DNA from: Lysobacteraceae bacterium
GTDB lineage: Bacteria; Pseudomonadota; Gammaproteobacteria; Xanthomonadales; Xanthomonadaceae
NCBI GenBank assembly: GCA_023954075.1
Contig: JAMLIV010000011.1
Location: 26,214-90,213 of the forward strand
Length of the DNA stretch: 64,000 bases
Reading direction: 5' to 3'
Shown here: piece by piece, positions 46,506-55,892 of the stretch
Layout: every line of letters begins with the position of its first letter
Position numbering within the stretch: the first letter of the stretch is position 1
The notes under the pieces: generated by a model
What the model saw: the letters and a program-made list of their open reading frames with translations, nothing else
What the model was told of the DNA's origin: nothing
The model's database searches: none
Made by a program: the position numbers and the translations under genes

Positions 46506-47353
46506 TCGATCAGCAGGAAGGCGAAAAGCAGCATCAGGTAGACGATCGAATAGCCGAACACCGCCATCGCGAAACGCTCCGACGGCGGATTCAGCAGGCG
46601 GATCGCGTAGTAGATGAAGACCGCATCGAGCACCAGCGCCCCGCCCAGGTAGAACGGTCCGCTCATGCCGGTGAGCCAGGGCAGCATCGTCGCCACGGTC
46701 AGCAGCAGGGTGTAGAACAGCACGTGCCAGCGCGTGTAGACCACGCCGTGGGTGACCGGCAGCATCGGGATCAGGGCGCGGGCGTAGTCGTCGCGGCGAA
46801 AGATCGCCAGCGCCCAGAAGTGCGGCGGGGTCCAGACGAACACGATCAGAAGCAGCAACAGCGCGTGCGGATGCACCTCGCCGGTGACCGCGACCCAGCC
46901 CAGCAGCGGCGGCGCGGCGCCCGCCAGGCCGCCGATCACGATGTTCTGCGGCGTGGCGCGCTTGAGCCAGGCGGTGTAGACGATGGCGTAGCCGATCAGC
47001 GAGGCGAAGGTCAGCACCGCCGTGAGCACGTTGGTCCACAGCACCAGCACCGTCATCGACAGCGCCGCCAGCGCGCAGGCGAACGCGAGCACCTGGCGCG
47101 GCCGCAGCTGGCCGCTGGGCAGCGGCCGGTGCGCGGTGCGCGCCATCACCACGTCGATGCGCTGGTCGATCAGATGATTGATGGCCGCGGCCGACGAAGC
47201 CGCCAGCCAGATGCCGACCAGACCCGCGAGCGCCGGCACCAGCGGCGGCAGGCCCGGCACCGCCAGCAGGATGCCGATGACCGCAGTGAATGCGATCAGC
47301 GCCACCACGCCGGGCTTGGTCAGCGTCCAGTACTGGCGCAGCTTGGGGCCCAT
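46481..47353 (-). CDS. ctaB: Protoheme IX farnesyltransferase (heme O synthase)
   Basis: 290 aa. Attaches farnesyl to heme b to make heme O, the precursor of heme A. UbiA-type membrane enzyme: [15 protein letters not shown], the first Asp motif [21 protein letters not shown], and the second region [17 protein letters not shown]. About nine helices. Its ATG overlaps the ctaA stop by 1 bp (TGATG). Farnesyl diphosphate comes from IspA. Confidence 0.96.
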   Translation of the reverse strand: MGPKLRQYWTLTKPGVVALIAFTAVIGILLAVPGLPPLVPALAGLVGIWLAASSAAAINHLIDQRIDVVMARTAHRPLPSGQLRPRQVLAFACALAALSMTVLVLWTNVLTAVLTFASLIGYAIVYTAWLKRATPQNIVIGGLAGAAPPLLGWVAVTGEVHPHALLLLLIVFVWTPPHFWALAIFRRDDYARALIPMLPVTHGVVYTRWHVLFYTLLLTVATMLPWLTGMSGPFYLGGALVLDAVFIYYAIRLLNPPSERFAMAVFGYSIVYLMLLFAFLLIDHWLPPPA

Positions 47354-48516
47354 CAGGCGGCCGCCTCGGGTCGGCGCAGCCGAGCAAGCAACACCACCAG
47401 CACGAACAGCAGCAGCGCCGCCACCGCGTTGTGCGCGACCGCGATCTTCAGCGGCAGGCCGGAAATGACGTTGAGGATGCCGAGGCCGAACTGCAGGCCG
47501 ATCAGGATCAGCACGGCCGTGCCCCAGCCGGAAATTTCCGGCACCGCGCGCAGCCTGCGCCCCAGCCACACCAGCCAGCCCAGCGCCACCAGCGCGAACA
47601 GGCGGTGCATCATCTGGATCGCCACCCGCGCCGGCCCGTCCAGCACGCCGCCCTCGTAGTCGGTGCCGATGCCGCGCCACAGCACCAGGGCTTCGCGGAA
47701 ATCGTGCTCGGGCCACCACTGGCCCAGGCAGGTCGGGTAATCGATGCCGCAGGCCAGCGCCGCATAGTTGGCCGACACCCAGCCGCCCAGCGCGATCTGG
47801 ATGGCGACGACGGCGATCGCACCGATCAGCAGCGGGCGCAGCCGCCACGCCGCCGGAAGAACCAACGAGGCCTGCGGCGAGGCGCGGCAGGCCATCCAGG
47901 CCAGCAGCGCCATCGTGGTCATGCCGCCGATGAGGTGCCCCATCACCACCACCGGCTTGAGCAGCCAGGTCACCGTCCACATGCCCAGCAGCGCCTGGAA
48001 CACGATCACCGCCAGCAGCAGCGCGGAAATGCGGGAATAGTCGCCGCGCGACGAAGCGACGCTGCCCGGGCGCAGCGCCCAGCCCAGAAGGATCGTCTCT
48101 CCGGCCACGGCCAGCGCGGAAGACAGCCCGTACTCGCCGCGCATGTACAGCGGGATCGCCAGCGCCACCAGCAGGCTGGCCCCGATCACGACGGCCTTGC
48201 CGCCGCGCAGGCGGCGCGAGCCGAGGAACGCCAGCGCGAACACCAGCATCCCGAGCGTGGCGGCCAGGTGGCGGTGCACCTGCTCGCGCCAGGCCTTGTG
48301 CGATTCGACCGGGCGGTCGAAGGCGTCGTTGGCCCGGTCGATCTCGTGCGCATGCACCGGCCAGGTCGCCTTGCCGTAGCAGGTCGGCCAGTCCGGGCAG
48401 GACAATCCGGCGTTGGAGAGCCGCACGAAGGCACCGAAGACGATCACGAACAGCGCAAGCAGGGTCGCGATCCACGCCAGGCGGTGGAAGTTGCGGTGCG
48501 GTGTCATGAGGCTCAT
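47353..48516 (-). CDS. ctaA: Heme A synthase (COX15/CtaA)
   Basis: 387 aa. Oxidises the C8 methyl of heme O to a formyl group to give heme A. About eight helices in two halves; heme-ligand His residues lie in [25 protein letters not shown] and VAHNAVAA. A Cys pair is present in CPDWPTCYG, and again in [10 protein letters not shown]. The start at 48516 overlaps the preceding stop by 4 bp (ATGA). Confidence 0.95.
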   Translation of the reverse strand: MSLMTPHRNFHRLAWIATLLALFVIVFGAFVRLSNAGLSCPDWPTCYGKATWPVHAHEIDRANDAFDRPVESHKAWREQVHRHLAATLGMLVFALAFLGSRRLRGGKAVVIGASLLVALAIPLYMRGEYGLSSALAVAGETILLGWALRPGSVASSRGDYSRISALLLAVIVFQALLGMWTVTWLLKPVVVMGHLIGGMTTMALLAWMACRASPQASLVLPAAWRLRPLLIGAIAVVAIQIALGGWVSANYAALACGIDYPTCLGQWWPEHDFREALVLWRGIGTDYEGGVLDGPARVAIQMMHRLFALVALGWLVWLGRRLRAVPEISGWGTAVLILIGLQFGLGILNVISGLPLKIAVAHNAVAALLLFVLVVLLARLRRPEAAA

Positions 48517-49082
48517 TTCAGCAGCTTGGCCACGTCCGCGCGCAGGTCGCCCGGATCGAAGCCCGGCGCGTAGTGCATCACCAGGAAGGCGCGCGGATCG
48601 ATCAGGTAGGCGGACGGTGCTCCGCTCGTGGCCAGCCCGGGCAGGCGCGCATTGAGCGCCGGATCGACCTGCATCGGCAGCAGCGCGCGGAAACCGTCGG
48701 CCTGTTCCGGCACGGTGCCGAACCACAGCACCTGGAGCCGATCGGCGCGCCGACCCTGCAGCTGCCAGACCTTGGCGAGGCTGTCGATCAGCTCGCCGCA
48801 CGCCGCGCCGCAGTCGGCCGGCGGCACCACGGCGATCTGCCAGCGCGCTTCCTGCGGGGCATAGCGGTACTCGCTGCCGTCGGCATGGCGCAGCGCGAGG
48901 TCGGCCAGCGCCACCGGCGGCTGCAGGAGCGTGCCGCGGTTGGCCGTGTGCTCCGGGCGCCAGCCGCTTTGCTGCAGGGCCACGGCAACCATCAGGGGCA
49001 GCACGAAGCAGAGCACCAGGAGCACCAGCATGATGCGGTTGCGGCGACGGCGGACGGGATCGAAGGGCAGGGTCTGGTTCAT
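48513..49082 (-). CDS. Membrane-anchored thioredoxin-like protein of the oxidase locus
   Basis: 189 aa. One N-terminal helix (about 17-38) is followed by a periplasmic domain with a CGAAC pair (about 100-104), in the place where SCO-type copper chaperones have CxxxC. The C-terminal part ([19 protein letters not shown]) resembles SCO/thioredoxin folds. Similar genes lie between surf1 and ctaA in many gammaproteobacteria. A redox or copper-delivery role in CuA assembly is inferred. Both ends overlap neighbours by 4 bp. Confidence 0.75.
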   Translation of the reverse strand: MNQTLPFDPVRRRRNRIMLVLLVLCFVLPLMVAVALQQSGWRPEHTANRGTLLQPPVALADLALRHADGSEYRYAPQEARWQIAVVPPADCGAACGELIDSLAKVWQLQGRRADRLQVLWFGTVPEQADGFRALLPMQVDPALNARLPGLATSGAPSAYLIDPRAFLVMHYAPGFDPGDLRADVAKLLK

Positions 49083-49798
49083 CGGGATTTCCGGCGCAGG
49101 GCCAGCAGCAAATAGGTGATGATGACAGTCAGCGACAGGCCCCACCACTGCACCGCGTATCCGCGGTGCCGTTCGGGCGGCATCGGGTCGGGCAGGAGCC
49201 CGGGCTCGCGTGCGTAGCCGAGCGGATCGGCCGGATCGGCCGGATCGGGCTGGAGGATGCCGTTCCACACCTGGACGTCAAGATGCGCGGCGATGTCATC
49301 GCGCTCCAGGAAGGCGAGCAGGATCGTGTCCGCGCCTTCCGGCCAGGGATTGTCGGCCAGACGCAGGCCCTGCCCCGGCCACGGCAGCAGCAGCCCCTGG
49401 ATCCGGCGGCGGCCGGCGGGGACTTCCACCGCCGGCAGCGTGCGGTCGGCCGCCAGCGGCAGCCAGCCCAGTTCCATCAGCACCACGCCACCCCTCCCGG
49501 CATCGGCAGGGACATAGGCGCGCACGCCCACGCGCCCGTCGCGCTGCTGGTTGTCGAGCAGGAGCAGTGGTGCCGGGCGGATCACGACCTCGCCCTCGAC
49601 CCGCATCGGCAACGAAGGCGAATCGGCGCTCAAGGCATCGGCGAGCAGTGCGGGGCCGGTCGCTTGCGCCGCTTCGCGCGCCGCCAGCATTCGCGTCTTT
49701 TCGTCGGCGCGGCCCGCCTGCCAGAATCCCAGCGAGGCAAAGCCGCCGGCCACGATCAGGGCCAGCGCGGCCCAGGCGACGCGCGCACCGGCGTTCAC
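49079..49798 (-). CDS. SURF1 family cytochrome oxidase assembly protein
   Basis: 239 aa beginning at GTG 49798. Two membrane helices (about 6-22 and 212-230) flank a periplasmic domain, the SURF1 layout. Motifs include GFWQAGRADEKTRML, LLDNQQRDGRVGVRAYVP and HRGYAVQWWGLSLTVIITYLL. SURF1 helps insert heme a into subunit I. No clear ribosome binding site is seen at the GTG. Confidence 0.9.
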   Translation of the reverse strand: MNAGARVAWAALALIVAGGFASLGFWQAGRADEKTRMLAAREAAQATGPALLADALSADSPSLPMRVEGEVVIRPAPLLLLDNQQRDGRVGVRAYVPADAGRGGVVLMELGWLPLAADRTLPAVEVPAGRRRIQGLLLPWPGQGLRLADNPWPEGADTILLAFLERDDIAAHLDVQVWNGILQPDPADPADPLGYAREPGLLPDPMPPERHRGYAVQWWGLSLTVIITYLLLALRRKSR

Positions 49799-49897
49799 GC
49801 GCGCGCGCCCGCCGCCGTGCGAAAATCGTTTGTCCGGTCGAAGTTCCCGCCCAGGGCACCTGGCCGCCACCCCACGCACGCAGAGTCGGATATCACC

Positions 49898-50107
49898 ATG
49901 TGGCCAAAAGTCATCATCTTCACGTTCCTGGTCCTGATCCTCTACAACCTCGGCGCGGGGCTGTACTACATGATCGTGGACAAGGGTCGAACCAAGCGCA
50001 CCGTCAACGCCCTGAGCTGGCGCGTCGGCCTCAGCGTGGCGCTCGTGGTCCTGCTGATCCTGGGCATCTGGACCGGGATGATCTCGCCGCACGGCGTGGG
50101 CGGCTGA
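49898..50107 (+). CDS. DUF2909 twin-transmembrane protein
   Basis: 69 aa with two helices (about 4-25 and 42-62) around VDKGRTKRTVNALSWRVGLS, the DUF2909 signature. It lies on the opposite strand inside the oxidase locus between surf1 and ctaE, its usual place. It is probably a small oxidase-associated subunit or assembly factor. It starts 99 bp from the divergent surf1. Confidence 0.85.
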   Translation: MWPKVIIFTFLVLILYNLGAGLYYMIVDKGRTKRTVNALSWRVGLSVALVVLLILGIWTGMISPHGVGG

Positions 50108-50114
50108 TTCAAAC

Positions 50115-50224
50115 GCCGGGAATGGAGAATCGGGAAGGGTCAGGAGCAGGTTGATGCCGGAGTGAAAGGTTCAGCCACCCCGACGCCCTCGACGATTCCC
50201 AGCTCCCGATTCCCGAATCCCGGC
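50115..50224. repeat. Imperfect inverted repeat of GGGAAT units between convergent genes
   Basis: A GCCGGGAATGGAGAATCGGG arm (from 50115) faces its imperfect complement (to about 50224, read as ATTCCC-CTCCCGATTCCC). The arms are built of GGGAAT/GGAGAAT units like those scattered through Xanthomonas intergenic regions. It fills most of the 118-bp gap and may terminate both transcripts. Confidence 0.5.
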
Positions 50225-50225
50225 C

Positions 50226-51101
50226 TCAGAGCACGTACACGAACAGGAACAGCAGCAGCCACACCACGTCGACGAAGTGCCAGTACCAGGCCACCGCTTC
50301 GAAACCGAAATGGTCGTCGGCGGTGAAATGCCCCTTGAGTACGCGGAACCAGATGACCGTCAGCATGATCGCGCCCAGCGTGACGTGTGCACCGTGGAAG
50401 CCGGTAAGCATGAAGAACGTCGAACCGTAGATGCCCGAGCCGAGCGTCAGGTTCAGCTCGGTATAGGCGTGGATGTACTCCTCGACCTGGAAGAACAGGA
50501 AGGTCGCACCCAGCAGGACGGTCAGCCCCAGCCACAGCAGCACCTTGCTGCGGTTGCCGGCCTTGAGCGCGTGGTGGGCGATGGTCAGGGTCACGCCGGA
50601 AGTGAGCAGCAGCACCGTGTTGATCAGCGGCAGGCCCCAGGCCGACATCGTCTGGAAGCTGCCGCCCACCTGCGCCGGGCCGTTGCTCGGCCAGGCCGGA
50701 TCGAAGCCGCTCCACAGGAGCGCGTTGGTCATCACACCGTGGCCCTCGCCGCCGATCCACGGCACCGAGAAGTTGCGCGCGTAGTAGAGCGCGCCGAAGA
50801 ACGCGGCGAAGAACATCACTTCGGAAAAGATGAACCAGATCATGCCCATGCGGAAGGACACGTCGACCTGGCGGTTGTAGGAACCGGCCACCGACTCGCG
50901 GATGACCGCGCCGAACCAGCCGATGAACATGCCGATCATGATCGCAATGCCGAGGAAGAAGACGGCCTTGCCCCAGAGGTGGCCGTTGAACCAGTTGGCG
51001 GTTCCCACGGCGAGCGTGAACATGCCGATGGAGCCGATCAGCGGCCAGGCGCTCTGCTTGGGAACGAAGTAGAGATCTGCGTCGTGGGTAGCGTGGGCCA
51101 T
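50226..51101 (-). CDS. ctaE: Cytochrome c oxidase subunit III
   Basis: 291 aa, seven helices. Typical sequences include WPLIGSIGMF, FRMGMIWFIFSEVMFFAAFFGALYYAR, and FHGAHVTLGAIMLTV with EAVAWYWHFVDVVWL at the C-terminus. Subunit III stabilises the aa3 core and its proton uptake. It lies 27 bp after ctaG. Confidence 0.97.
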   Translation of the reverse strand: MAHATHDADLYFVPKQSAWPLIGSIGMFTLAVGTANWFNGHLWGKAVFFLGIAIMIGMFIGWFGAVIRESVAGSYNRQVDVSFRMGMIWFIFSEVMFFAAFFGALYYARNFSVPWIGGEGHGVMTNALLWSGFDPAWPSNGPAQVGGSFQTMSAWGLPLINTVLLLTSGVTLTIAHHALKAGNRSKVLLWLGLTVLLGATFLFFQVEEYIHAYTELNLTLGSGIYGSTFFMLTGFHGAHVTLGAIMLTVIWFRVLKGHFTADDHFGFEAVAWYWHFVDVVWLLLFLFVYVL

Positions 51102-51128
51102 GGCGATTCCCGAGGTTTGGCTGGTCGG

Positions 51129-51692
51129 TCAGGGGGCCGCGTGCGCGGCGAGTTCACCGGCGAGGCGCTGCGTGGCCGGCTCGTTCTTGTAGAAGGTATA
51201 GGAAAGCGTGAGGCGGTGGATATCGGTCGGCAGGTCCGGATCAACCACGAAGCGCACCGGCATCGGCCGCTCTTCCCCGGCCGCCAGCATCTGCTCGGTG
51301 AAGCAGAAGCATTCGGTCTTGTTGAAATAGGCCGAGGCGCGGCTCGGGGCCACCGAGGGCACCGCCTGCCCGACCAGCGCCAGCGCGCTCTCGTTGCGGG
51401 CGTAGTAGAGCACGTCGGTCGGTTCGCCCGGGCGCACCTTCACCTCGGCCTGGGCCGGCCGAAAGGCCCAGGGCAGGCCCGAGTTCACCCCGGCATCGAA
51501 CTCCACCGTGACCCAGCGCGAGGTGTCGATTTCCGCCGCCACCGCGCCGCCCGGCCCGCCGAGCTTGATCCCGAAGAGCTGTTCGCAGGCGATGCGATAC
51601 AGCGGCACCAGCGAGAAACACAGGCCAAAGGCAAGGGCCGCGACCCACAGCCCGCGCTTGAGCACCCGGGTGCTGGCGTCCGGCGCGCTCAT
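51129..51692 (-). CDS. ctaG: Cytochrome c oxidase assembly protein CtaG/Cox11
   Basis: 187 aa. One N-terminal helix (about 10-30) and a periplasmic Ig-like domain carrying the copper motif [12 protein letters not shown] (CxC) and the [11 protein letters not shown] region. It delivers copper to the CuB site of subunit I. Its ATG overlaps the stop of the 42-aa gene by 4 bp (ATGA). Confidence 0.96.
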   Translation of the reverse strand: MSAPDASTRVLKRGLWVAALAFGLCFSLVPLYRIACEQLFGIKLGGPGGAVAAEIDTSRWVTVEFDAGVNSGLPWAFRPAQAEVKVRPGEPTDVLYYARNESALALVGQAVPSVAPSRASAYFNKTECFCFTEQMLAAGEERPMPVRFVVDPDLPTDIHRLTLSYTFYKNEPATQRLAGELAAHAAP

Positions 51693-51817
51693 CGGCCGAT
51701 CAGCCCGGCAACGAACGCCGCGTAGATCAGGACGACCAGCACGGTGGTCACCACCACCGTGCGGCGCACGCCGCGGCGGCGCGCCTGGGTGTCGTTGTCC
51801 TGGATCGGTGGATTCAT
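51689..51817 (-). CDS. Small single-helix protein of the oxidase operon
   Basis: 42 aa, too short for most gene finders. It reads [20 protein letters not shown] then a helix of [20 protein letters not shown]. It sits between ctaD and ctaG, where many proteobacteria have a similar small cytochrome-oxidase assembly protein. The stop overlaps the ctaG start by 4 bp, which argues that it is translated. An ATG 6 bp upstream (51823) is an alternative start. Confidence 0.75.
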   Translation of the reverse strand: MNPPIQDNDTQARRRGVRRTVVVTTVLVVLIYAAFVAGLIGR

Positions 51818-51857
51818 GGCCATGGTGTCCGGCACGGGGCTTCGCCGCAGCGCCGCC

Positions 51858-53495
51858 TCAGTGCAGAGTGTCCTCGTGCGCCAGGTCTCCGGGGCGGATC
51901 ACCGGCGGGCGGGCGAAGGTATGGTGCGGTGCCGGCGAAGGTACCGTCCACTCCAGGCCGCGGGCACCTTCCCAGACGCGCGCGCTGGCCTTCTCGCCGC
52001 GGCGCAGCGAGTGCAGCAGGATGAAGGCCATCATGAACGGCGTGACGAACATGCCGAAGGCACCGATCGAGCTGACCAGGTTCCAGTCGGAGAATGCCAC
52101 GTTGTAGTCCGGGATGCGGCGCGGCATGCCGGCCAGGCCGAGGAAGTGCTGCGGGAAGAACAGCAGGTTCACGAAGATCAGGCTCCACCAGAAGTGGACC
52201 TTGGCCCAGGTCTCGTTGTACATGCGCCCGGTCCACTTGGGCCACCAGTAGTAGATGGCCGCGATGATCGAGAACAGCGCGCCGGTCACCAGCACGTAGT
52301 GGAAGTGCGCGACCACGAAATAGGTGTCGTGGTACTGGAAGTCGGCAGGCACCACGGCCACCATCAGGCCCGAGAAGCCGCCGATGGCGAACAGGACGAT
52401 GAAGGCGATCGACCAGAGCATCGGGGATTCGAAGCTGATCGAGCCCTTCCACATGGTCGAGACCCAGTTGAATATCTTCACCCCGGTCGGCACCGAGATC
52501 AGCATCGTGGCGTACATGAAGAACAGCTCGCCGCCCAGCGGCATGCCCACGGTGAACATGTGGTGCGCCCACACGATGAAGCTCAGGAAGGCGATCGAGG
52601 CGGTGGCGTACACCATGGCGCGGTAGCCGAACAGCGGCTTGCGCGAGAAGGTCGGCACGATCTCGCTCATCAGGCCGAACGACGGCAGGATCATGATGTA
52701 GACCTCGGGGTGCCCGAAGAACCAGAAGATGTGCTGGTACATCACCGGGTCGCCGCCGCCGGCCGCCGAGAAGAAGGTGGTGGCGAAGAACTTGTCGGTG
52801 AGCAGCATCGTCACCGCGCCGGCCAGCACCGGCATCACGCCCAGGATCAGGAAGGCGGTGATCAGCCAGGTCCAGCAGAAGATCGGCATCTTGAGCAGAT
52901 CCACGCCGGGCGCGCGCATGTTGAGCACGGTGGCGATGATGTTGATTGCGCCCATGATCGAGCTGATGCCCATCATGTGGATGGCGAAGATGGCGAACGC
53001 CACGTTGCTGCCGCCCTGCAGCGACAGCGGCGGATACATCGTCCAGCCGCCGGCCGGCGCGCCACCGGGCATGAACAGGGTGGCCAGCAGCACCGTGAAG
53101 GCGAACGGCAGGATCCAGAACGACCAGTTGTTCATGCGCGGCAGCGCCATGTCCGGCGCGCCGATCTGCAGCGGGATCATCCAGTTCGCCAGTCCGACGA
53201 ACGCCGGCATGATCGCGCCGAAGATCATCACCAGCGCGTGCATCGCAGTCATCTGGTTGAAGAACAGCGGATCGACGAACTGCAGCCCCGGCACCGCCAG
53301 TTCGGCGCGGATCACGACCGAGAATGCCGCCCCGACGATCGCCATGATGAAGCTGAAAAGCAGGTACAGGGTTCCGATGTCCTTGTGGTTGGTGGACATG
53401 AACCAGCGGCGGAAGAAGGTCGGGTGATGGTCGTGCTCGTGCGCGTCGTGGTGCGCCTCGTGGCCGACATCGATATCGCTGCGGACGGTTGCCAT
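51858..53495 (-). CDS. ctaD: Cytochrome c oxidase subunit I (aa3 type)
   Basis: 545 aa, twelve helices; contains heme a, heme a3 and CuB. Ligand regions are present: MHALVMIFGAIMP (low-spin heme His), WFFGHPEVYIMIL (CuB His and the His-Tyr pair), WAHHMFTVG (CuB His-His), and DTYFVVAHFHYVL (heme a3 and heme a His). The D-channel and K-channel layout points to a type A oxidase, since the Tyr-containing GHPEVY is complete. The His-rich N-terminus (EAHHDAHEHDHH) is unusual but lies outside the core. Confidence 0.98.
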   Translation of the reverse strand: MATVRSDIDVGHEAHHDAHEHDHHPTFFRRWFMSTNHKDIGTLYLLFSFIMAIVGAAFSVVIRAELAVPGLQFVDPLFFNQMTAMHALVMIFGAIMPAFVGLANWMIPLQIGAPDMALPRMNNWSFWILPFAFTVLLATLFMPGGAPAGGWTMYPPLSLQGGSNVAFAIFAIHMMGISSIMGAINIIATVLNMRAPGVDLLKMPIFCWTWLITAFLILGVMPVLAGAVTMLLTDKFFATTFFSAAGGGDPVMYQHIFWFFGHPEVYIMILPSFGLMSEIVPTFSRKPLFGYRAMVYATASIAFLSFIVWAHHMFTVGMPLGGELFFMYATMLISVPTGVKIFNWVSTMWKGSISFESPMLWSIAFIVLFAIGGFSGLMVAVVPADFQYHDTYFVVAHFHYVLVTGALFSIIAAIYYWWPKWTGRMYNETWAKVHFWWSLIFVNLLFFPQHFLGLAGMPRRIPDYNVAFSDWNLVSSIGAFGMFVTPFMMAFILLHSLRRGEKASARVWEGARGLEWTVPSPAPHHTFARPPVIRPGDLAHEDTLH

Positions 53496-53528
53496 GGTCT
53501 AGCCTCTCAAAATGCGTGCGACGGGCAA

Positions 53529-54437
53529 TCAGCCCTGGGTGGGAACGACGGGCGCGGATTCGTCGACCTGCGCGGTGCGCTCGGCCTCTTGCCCGTAGGT
53601 CGATCCCGGCTGCGCGCTGAGCCAACCCTCGAATTCGGCGCGCGGCACCGCGCGCACCACGATCGGCATGAAGCCGTGGTCCTTGCCACACAGCTCGGCA
53701 CACTGGCCGCGATAGGTGCCCGGCGTGTCGATCCGGGTCCACTGCTCGTTGACCATGCCGGGAATGGCGTCCTGCTTCCACCCGAACGCCGGCACCCACC
53801 AGGAGTGGATCACGTCGTCTGCGGTGAGCACGAAGCGGATCTTGGTATCGGTCGGCAGCACCAACGGGTTGTCGACGTTGAGCAGATAGCTCTTGAACTC
53901 GCCGTCCGTCACCCCGCTCGGATCCACGCCCGAGCCCAAACGGCGCGCGGCGTTGCTCTGCGCATCCAGGCGGCTGGCGAAGCTGACGCCGGTCTGCTCG
54001 CCGCGGTAGTTGAGGATTTCGTACTTCCACATCCACTGGTAGCCGGTGACCTTGACCGTCATCTCCGACTCGCTGGCGTCGTACATCTTGTACAGCGTCT
54101 TGGTCGACGGCCAGCAGATCAGGACCAGGATCACGACCGGAATGGCGGTCCAGATGACCTCGGCCTTGGCGTTGTGGCTGAAGGTGGCCGGCACTGCACC
54201 CTTGGACTTGCGGAATGCGAACATCGCATAGCCCATCGCGCCAAAGACCAGCAGGCCGATGATGGTGCAGATCCACAGGATGAGGTTGTGGAGCCAGTAG
54301 ACCTCGCGCGACACCTCGGTCACGCCCGGCCCCATGTTGAGCTGCCAGGGCTGGGGATCGGCACCCAGCGCCACGCCCGCCGCGAGAAGTGCCGTCAACC
54401 CGAAACCGATGCGTAGCATGCGCGCTGCCTTGGTCAT
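53529..54437 (-). CDS. ctaC: Cytochrome c oxidase subunit II (CuA)
   Basis: 302 aa. A signal peptide (about 1-25) is followed by two membrane helices (about 50-70 and 90-110) and a cupredoxin domain. The CuA ligands are intact in CAELCGKDHGFMP (CxxxC, His, Met), with the upstream His in DDVIHSWWVPAFG. No heme c domain follows, so this is an aa3 oxidase without fused cytochrome c. GAGG lies about 8 nt before the ATG at 54437. Confidence 0.97.
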   Translation of the reverse strand: MTKAARMLRIGFGLTALLAAGVALGADPQPWQLNMGPGVTEVSREVYWLHNLILWICTIIGLLVFGAMGYAMFAFRKSKGAVPATFSHNAKAEVIWTAIPVVILVLICWPSTKTLYKMYDASESEMTVKVTGYQWMWKYEILNYRGEQTGVSFASRLDAQSNAARRLGSGVDPSGVTDGEFKSYLLNVDNPLVLPTDTKIRFVLTADDVIHSWWVPAFGWKQDAIPGMVNEQWTRIDTPGTYRGQCAELCGKDHGFMPIVVRAVPRAEFEGWLSAQPGSTYGQEAERTAQVDESAPVVPTQG

Positions 54438-54756
54438 TGTCTTACCTCGGGGACGAGCCCCTGCCTTGAACCCCATGCGTCCACGCTGCATTCCTGCCTG
54501 CAGCGTCTCCCTAGTGTGTTTCGCGTGGCTGCCGGCAGCCAGTCCCGTACCCGGTCTGAACCCTGCGCGAACGTTGCGAATTGTCCGATCATAGCGATTG
54601 CGCGCAAGCCGGGGCAACACGGACCGTGCCGCAGGTCACGTCGGACCCCGTGAAAATCCCCGGATTGCGCGATGTCGGCGCGGCGCGGCGAGTGGGAGCG
54701 CGCGACCGTTGCGCGCCCCGATCCGTCCTGCAGACGACGTCGCGCCGTGCTGCGGC
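54438..54756. other. Leader and upstream region of the oxidase operon
   Basis: 319 bp without a gene between the ctaC start and the stop of the lipoprotein gene. It contains the ctaC promoter at 54588-54617, which leaves a leader of about 140 nt. No riboswitch-like fold or further element was recognised. Confidence 0.5.
54588..54617 (-). promoter_or_regulatory. Sigma-70 promoter of the ctaC operon
   Basis: On the minus strand TTGCCC (54617-54612) and TATGAT (54593-54588) are spaced by 18 nt. This is a good -35/-10 pair about 150 nt before the ctaC start. Confidence 0.5.
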
Positions 54757-55614
54757 TCAGCGCCTGGCAGCCGCCTGACCGTACAGCGATTCGGCGCGCG
54801 CGCTCAGGCGCGCGACGTCGGCTTCGTCGGCCTCGCTGGAACCTTTCTCGTTGAGAATCAGGTCGCCGGCTTCGTTCCATCCCACCAGCGTCGTGACCCC
54901 TTTCTGGACGCGCTCGACGACCCAGGGCTTGCCGCCCTTGTAGGCATAGCGGAACTGCGCCGATCCGGCATCGCCGTAGTCGACCTGCTCGCGCGCCATG
55001 CGGATCTGCCCGCTGTCCTCGACGAAGGCGTCCCAGCCCACCGCGATATCGTCCTCCAGGCGCTCGCCCTGGATGCGGCGCAGCGCGCCGATGCCGGCGA
55101 CGAGCTTCTCGAACTCGCCCTTGGCCACCTCTGCCGGCGGCACATCGGCGGCCGGCTGGCCGCCGCGCACCAGCGACACGGCGAGCTCGCCCTTGGGCGC
55201 GCCCTGGGTCAGCACCGGAATCGGGCGATCGGTGCCGTAGAGGACCAGGGTTTCCGCCTGCAGCATCACCTGGAGGCCATAGTGGTGCGAGGCGTCGATC
55301 TTTGCCGGATCGTAGCCAAGCGCGACCTTGAGCGGCAGCGCCGCCGAGGCGGGCTGGGTCGATTCGGCCACGACCACCGGAAGGTTGGCCGCGTCGGTGA
55401 CATCCACCAGGCGCATGATCAGCGACAGGCCCGGCGGCAGCGTTGCGAGCTGGTCGATGCTCACCTTGGCCGTGATGGCCGGACCGGTAACCGCGGGCGC
55501 GGCCGCCGCAGGGGCCTGCGTCGAGGACACCGCGGCCGGGGCATTGGACTGGTTGTTGCAGGCGACGAGCGCCAAGGCTGCGGCAACGGTCAGCGGAAGA
55601 ACGATGAACTTCAT
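54757..55614 (-). CDS. YbaY-like lipoprotein, unknown role
   Basis: 285 aa. The lipobox LALVAC (Cys at about 19) marks an envelope lipoprotein. Residues about 45-135 resemble the YbaY/YscW domain (LPPGLSLIMRLVDVTDAANLP, YDPAKIDASHHYGLQV). The C-terminal 150 residues, with QIRMAREQVDYGDAGSAQFRYAYK, are unassigned and end in a helical segment. The start at 55614 is set by the signal peptide. Confidence 0.75.
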   Translation of the reverse strand: MKFIVLPLTVAAALALVACNNQSNAPAAVSSTQAPAAAAPAVTGPAITAKVSIDQLATLPPGLSLIMRLVDVTDAANLPVVVAESTQPASAALPLKVALGYDPAKIDASHHYGLQVMLQAETLVLYGTDRPIPVLTQGAPKGELAVSLVRGGQPAADVPPAEVAKGEFEKLVAGIGALRRIQGERLEDDIAVGWDAFVEDSGQIRMAREQVDYGDAGSAQFRYAYKGGKPWVVERVQKGVTTLVGWNEAGDLILNEKGSSEADEADVARLSARAESLYGQAAARR

Positions 55615-55892
55615 GGGATCACTCGTGGATGGATGTGAACGAGGAAGGCAGGCACGTGGGCCGGCGAAGGTACACGCACTGTCGCTGTCGACGGCGGCCC
55701 GGAAACGCGCTGCGCCGAGCATCGCTGCGCCGGCATTCCCGACGCATCAGCCTGCCGGATTCCAGCCGCTGGGGCGCGGCAGGCCGATTAGCTTAGAGCA
55801 AAACCGGCGAAGGCGTCATGCGGCCCCGATCCAGGTGCCCGGCAGCGGGCCGTGAGGGAACGCGCCGCGCGAAGCCGGTGCCGGGACACGCC

